The notes beneath the pieces were generated by a model. That model did not search any database. It was given only the letters and a program-made list of their open reading frames with translations, and was not told the DNA's origin. Both the position numbers and the translations under genes were made by a program. A DNA stretch of 6,911 nucleotides from Planctomycetota bacterium (GTDB taxonomy: Bacteria; Planctomycetota; Planctomycetia; Isosphaerales; Isosphaeraceae): NCBI GenBank assembly GCA_021807585.1, contig JAKBCQ010000135.1, positions 1 through 6,911 of the forward strand, read 5' to 3'. Of the stretch, positions 1 through 6,000 are shown in pieces (position 1 is the first letter of the stretch; each line of letters opens with the position of its first letter).

Positions 1-3000
1 CGTTCGCGGGATTGAAGATCGCGAACTGGAGGACGAAATCGCTTCCAGGCTTGCCGTTCCCCGAGGGGAACGTTCCGGTGAACGCTCCGTCGAGTGGATT
101 GCCGGCGATATCGATGATCGGCTTCGTTCCCGTTCCTTTGAGGGTCAACTGGTAAAGGTCGTTGGGCAGGTTCGCGGGCAAGGTGAACGTGATCGTCATC
201 CCGCCGAGAGGCGTGTGGTTGACCGTGATGCCCAGATTCGCGAGATTCAAAGGATACGTGACGTTCGATGCGTTGCCGAACGTTCCCGTCCCTCCCGATC
301 CCACAAGCGTCACCGAGCTCGAGGTGATGCTCGGCGTATAGATCGTCTTATTGAAGCCGACCGATACATCGACCTGACCGTTGGAATTGAGCGTGGCCAC
401 ACTATTGGGAGCGGGAGTCGCCGCGGTGATGACGGGCGCCGTGGTGTCGATAATAAAGGGTGTTTGCGCGTTCGCCGCGGTCGGATCCGAGAGCGTGTTG
501 CCGCTGGCGTCGACGACACGAACGCGAGCGATGCTGTATCCCGTGTCCTGGTTGTTGGGATTCGGGATCACATTGCCGCCCGCATCGACCGAATACAGCG
601 CGTCGAGCGTGCCATCGGGGCCGACCACATACGGCGAATTCGGCAACGGAGTGGAAACCTGGATCGAGAAATCTCCGTTGGCGTTGGTGACGCCCGACCC
701 GACGTTCATCAGATTGAACACGCCGTTCCCAGCGGTCGAAACGTCGACGACGACGTTTTGCCCCGCGACGGGTTTGTTCTCAAGGAACGGATCGACGACT
801 TGCCCCGTGAAGATCGGCAAGACGTTGTTCGTGATGCCGTCACGCACGTTCGAGTCGGTCGAGGCCGCCATCACGAACTGGCCGTTGATCGCGGGTTGAC
901 CGATCGTGAACGTCACCTGGAAATTGCTGCCGGGGAACCCAGTTCCCGAGGGAAGGGGCAACTGGTTGCCGTTGGCGTCGAGATTCGACCCGTCGAGCGC
1001 GTTCCCCTGCGGATCGCGAATCGGATTGGCGCCCGTCCCTTCGAGGATGATCCGATACATGTCGTCGGGAAGGACAAGCCCCTGATTGGCGAGGTTGATC
1101 GTAACGGTGTCGGTCGTATTGTTATAAACCAACTTGCCTTGAAGGTTGATGAATCGATCGAGCGGGCTGTTGTTGTTGCCGAAGATGCCGTCGTTGCCCG
1201 ATTCCTGGAGCAGAACCGAAAGCCCGCTGATCGTCGTCGGATCGAGCTGTCTATTGAAAGCGAATGTAATCGAGAGGGGGTCGACAAGTGTCCCGCCGAT
1301 CCCGCCGACGTTGTAAATGTTGGTGACGATCGGCTGTCCGCCGGGAATCGTGCTGGGAACCAGCGCCGTGACGCCGATCACCTCGGGGGGAGTGAACGTG
1401 CGATATTCATAGGCGCCGATATCAAAGAACGGCCTGCTGCCGAAGCCGATATTGGTCGAATTCGGATCTTTCTGGCGCAAGTTCCCCAGGATATCGCGTT
1501 CGCCGGCGATCGGCATATACCAGTACGTATCGGTACCGGGAATCGTCGCGGTGCCGTTGAACGCGCCCGGAGTGCCCGGCAATACGGGAACGAATTGATC
1601 GACGAATGTACGAGTGGGATAACCCGGCAAGGTCACCAGGTTGAGCGGTCCGACATTGCTGAATGTGCCCAACCGACCGACCGTGTTTCGGACTCCGACG
1701 GTATCGTTCGTTCCCAAGAATTGATCGTAAACCGGGAACAACGCGAGTCCCGTCAAATCGGGACCGAATTCGCTACGTGCCGAATCGATCGCCGCCGAAT
1801 TTGCCTGAAGTGAAAAGTTGCCCGCGGACGCGTCGACGAACTCGGGATTGCCGTTCACGGCGCCAATGTTCCCGCCGTAACCTCCGATATCGCTGTTTGG
1901 GTTGGTGATCGAGATGCCGACGCCGTCGGTTCCATTCTGATAGAAGAGGCAATACTGCTCCTGGCTATTCGACGGAGCCGCGGTAAACAGATTGCTCGTC
2001 TGGAGAATCATGCTTCCGCCCAACATGCCGTTCGTCAAAATCGAAAACGACGTGTTGTTGCTGAAAATATCGTCCATCGCCAAGAACTGAACATAAGCGA
2101 GGTCGTTGTTGGGATTGGGATTCCAGGTCTGCGCCTGAACTTGCAGGCCGACATTGTTGCCGTAGAACGTGTCGTTGAGGAAAACGTTGTATGACGGAGT
2201 GACCGCGGCGGCGTCGTTGAACGTCGGGCCTTGAATCATCACGCCGATCGGCATGTTCGAGATCGTGTCGTTCGCCATATATAGATAGGCGGGTTTGCCG
2301 GAGATCGCCGGGAAGTACGGGCCGTTCGTGATCGGAACATAACCCCCGAGAGGACCGACGTCGCGGATGAGCAAGCCGGGGCCGGGATGCACCGTCACTC
2401 CCGATGTCGAAAAGTTGGACAGTTGAGTATCGGTGATCGGAACCATCTGTGGGGTATTGTTCTGCAAAAGCGGCATCACCTGCCCGGTGCTGGGATTGAT
2501 GCCGTATTCCTGCAATGCGGGCTCATCGGCGATTCCAAAAGTGGTATCGATTTTAGGAGAGTCGTTCACGTCGCCGGGCCACTCAAACACGTCGGAGATG
2601 CCGCCGCCTTGTACCTCGACCCGCGTGATGTAACTGATATTCGCGTTATCGATCATGCTCCCTTGGCGGGGATCGTAGACGTTGAAATTGGGCTCGGAGT
2701 TGCCGCCGAAGTAAATCAAGCCTCCGTCTCCAGGCGCGGGGGCTTGAGTGCTCCCCGTGACCGCCTGGAACATCGAGACGCCGCGCACCGTCGTGCCCAC
2801 GGTGTTGTTAAAGAGTGAGGTAATAATCGCGGGAACACGCGGTTGATGCGTTGTTTCGTTGCCGGGGATGCCGAGGATTCGAAGCTGGCTCCAGATTCCA
2901 GGTCCGTAATAGGGAGATACGGGAGGAATCAGGCCGTTGTCGACACCGACGAGGAAACCCGCACCGCCGTTCTCGCTCGATGTCGATCCCGTCGTTCCGT

Positions 3001-6000
3001 TTCCCGGAGGCGCGTATTGATTGTCAAGCTTGACGATCACCGACTGACCGGGGAAGGGAATCGTCGTTCCGTCGGCGAGGAGGGTGCCTCCCAACTGGCT
3101 TTGAATCGTCAGCGACACGGTGGGAGGCGGTACGTTCGTAAACTGATTCGGATTCGGCAGAGCCGCCAGATCCTGGCCTCCCTGGGGACCGAGAACGATC
3201 GTGCCTCGAAGAACATAGGTGATGTCGGTTAGATCCCAGATCGAATTGACGTCCAGGTTGGCCGCGCCGTTAGGCATGACACTTTCAATTGGTCCGGTCG
3301 CGCCCGAACCCGCGTTCGCCAGCACCGCGAGGCCGTTGATGCCGTTCCCCACCAAGACGTTGCCGCGGATGAACGGAGCGCCCGAGTTCAAGGGTGTCAG
3401 CGGATCGGTCGCGGGCAATCCGTCGGGAGTGATCGCGATCGGAGCGTCTTGATTGTAATAAAAGTTATTATTAGCAACATACGCATATGTGGCATAGTTC
3501 GGAGTGACGAGTTCGAAGTTGAGCACGTTCATCGAGGGAAGACTGTACGACGGATAATTGACCAAACCACCGCCGTACTGGATCGTCGCTCCCGTGATCA
3601 TGGCGCGGGCGCCCGAGAGGATGTCGATCGCCCCCCAGCGCGACACCGCGGGAACATTCGTCGGCGTCGGCTGATTCGCTCCGGCGCTGTTCAATACGTC
3701 GTTCGCCGCGACGATTGTCGTCACCAGTCCCGTCGTGGGATCGGTGTACGTCGTCGAAGCGGTATTATCATAGATCGACGTGAACATCGTCGTCGCGACG
3801 TTCGTGTTCGGCGCCTTGAAGCCGGGAGTGTTGGGGTTGATGTTCTGATTTTGATCGTACTCGTTCATGTAAGTACGATCACCGATGTTGATGCTCGCCG
3901 TCGGATACACGGTGATCCCCGTGCCCCGCAGGAATTTCATCATCATGCCCGGATTGATGTACAAGCGATTCGACACGAGCTGGGTGTTGCCGCCGAAAAG
4001 GTATTGTTGGCCGACGAAAAGCTCTGTCGTGAGAATGTAAGGATATGGAGAGTTAAGAACGTAATTGAGCACGCCGTCGGGAGCGGTCGGCTGATACGGC
4101 ATCGAGTTCGTCGACTCGGCGATACCGTTGAATTGGGGCCGAATCCAGATCGCGTTGATGCCGTTTTGAAACATCGTCAACCCGCGGATCAGCGGGCCCT
4201 GCGCGATCGAATCCCATAACAGCGAGTCGACGTCGGCCGAGATCGCCGCCTGCGCCGTGCCGATCGACGCGTTCTCGTTGGGATTCCCGGTATTCGCAAT
4301 CGTATCGTTGGTGATCGCCGGCCGGCTCGAAAACAGCGTGATGCCGTCGTAGCGATAACCGATCGTCGCCGGAACCGCACCGCCGCCGTAATTGATCGTC
4401 GCGAAATTGATCATCGAAAGCGTGGCGTCGGCGCCCGAAACCGCGGGCAAATTCGTACCCGGTGCGTTGGGATTCGCGGGACCGATCAGCGTACCGTCGA
4501 CCGGGAACGTGGCCGTCGGAAACAACGCTTGATCAAAATTACGGAATAAAATCCCACCCCAATCACCCGAGAGCGGCGTGCTGTCGGAGGGATTGCCGCT
4601 GTTGCCGACCGAGTAATCCGCCCATGATGTGAAGTTGATCGATTGATTCGGGCCTGGTCCGCCCAAGGTTTCGAGCGACGACCCCTGATTCTGAATAAGA
4701 AGCGCGGCGTTCTGCATCTTGAGCGACGAACCCGGCGCCATCAATAGCGCGGTGTTGAACGGAACCGAAAGGCTGCCGTCAGACCCGATCGGCGCCTGGC
4801 TGACAAACGTCGCTTGCGAAACGACCCCGGTGATCGGGTTTTGCTGAACGATCCCCGGCAAAGCGACGATCACAACCGGACCGTTCGCCGACGCGACCTG
4901 CGCCGCGTAGAACGCCGACGGTTGGAAATATCCTTTGCCGTTAAAATCAAGACTGGGATTGAAATTGGTGTAATTGATTGGGCTGTTGAGATCGCCGCCG
5001 TTGAGCGCGGTGGCGACCGCCTCGGGATTGAGCGTCGGATAAGGCTGCGCCACACTCCCGTTGGGATAATCGGGCCCGCCAAAAGGATTGTAATTATAGT
5101 CGGGCCGCGCGTAGATCACGTTACCTTGCGGAACAACCTGGAACCCCGCGACGAAGGCGCCGCCGGCGATTCCATTCCCCGACATATCATTCTGTCGGTT
5201 CGTGCCGTTGGGAAGCAGCGTTTCATAGACCGATCCCGGCTCGGGCGCCGAGCCGATTTGTACAACCTGATTCGGACCGGTGAGATTGCCAAGAAATTCG
5301 CCGTCGAGCTGATTGCCGAATTGATCAATGATCTCGTTGGCGCCGGTGTTGGGCATCTCGATCCGGAAATGATCCGACGGCCAAACGAAGCCCGTGGGGA
5401 AATTGATCACGAGTTCGTTGTCGTAACCGGGCTGACCCTGAACCGCCCCCGGAATCGAATCCTGAAGCGTGACGGTGAAACCCAACAGCGGCGTGCTTCC
5501 CTGGCTAAAATTGCCGTCCGAAGGGCTCGTCGAGCTGTTCGCCGACCGGATGATCTGGATCGCCTGAGCGTAAGGATTAAGCCCGTCCGCCTGACGTTGC
5601 GCGTCGGTCAGAAGCGGGTTCGACATGATCACATCAATCTGATTCGGAGGAGCGGGGACGTTGTCGCGCAAGGTCGCGCCCGACGCCGGAAGCTGCTCGA
5701 AATACGCCCGCGCCAGCCCCATCGTCGCGGTCGTGCCGTCGGGGAGCGTCGAAACCGCCGTCATCGACTCGATATAAGCCGGACTCGATTGAATATTGAA
5801 CGACACGTTGAAATCCGCCGAAAGCGGGTTCCCCGCCGAGTCGACCAAGCCGGGATACGTCGATTCGGTCGTGTGCGCCGTCAGGGTGTAACTTCCCGCG
5901 GGCAAGCCCGTCGCGATCGAAAGAACCACGGTTCCTGTGTACGGTTGATTCGGCAGGGTGCGAACCGTCGTCGACGTGAAATTCGCCGCGGTGATGAAGC

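Noticed and set aside
381..899. 172-codon plus-strand frame that looks less Arg-rich and more protein-like
   Set aside because: It lies in a different register over a continuous, motif-supported minus-strand frame. It has no domain, and its Thr/Pro/Ser-rich character follows from the GC-rich codon pattern.
913..1287. 124-codon minus-strand frame
   Set aside because: It is in another frame of the same strand and is Ser/Arg/Thr-rich. The main frame carries the clear Big_5-like module here.
215..1813. 532-codon plus-strand open frame rich in Arg, Asp, Ile and Val
   Set aside because: It is the exact-register antisense of the giant protein and shows no domain. Its Arg/Asp/Ile/Val bias is what reverse complements of TCG, ATC and AAC codons produce.
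2546..2575. Dockerin-like GDVNDSPKID (r1446-r1455)
   Set aside because: It is a single occurrence without the paired 22-residue calcium-binding repeats or the spacing of a dockerin, and lies inside a beta-helix module.
3449..4219. 256-codon plus-strand open frame
   Set aside because: Antisense shadow over beta-helix module 2 and the end of module 1, which are supported by repeated motifs on the minus strand.
1403..5245. Possible polysaccharide lyase or hydrolase activity in the beta-helix region
   Set aside because: The fold type is suggestive, but no catalytic Arg/Lys/Asp arrangement of pectate lyases or GH28 enzymes could be identified, and Lys is almost absent.
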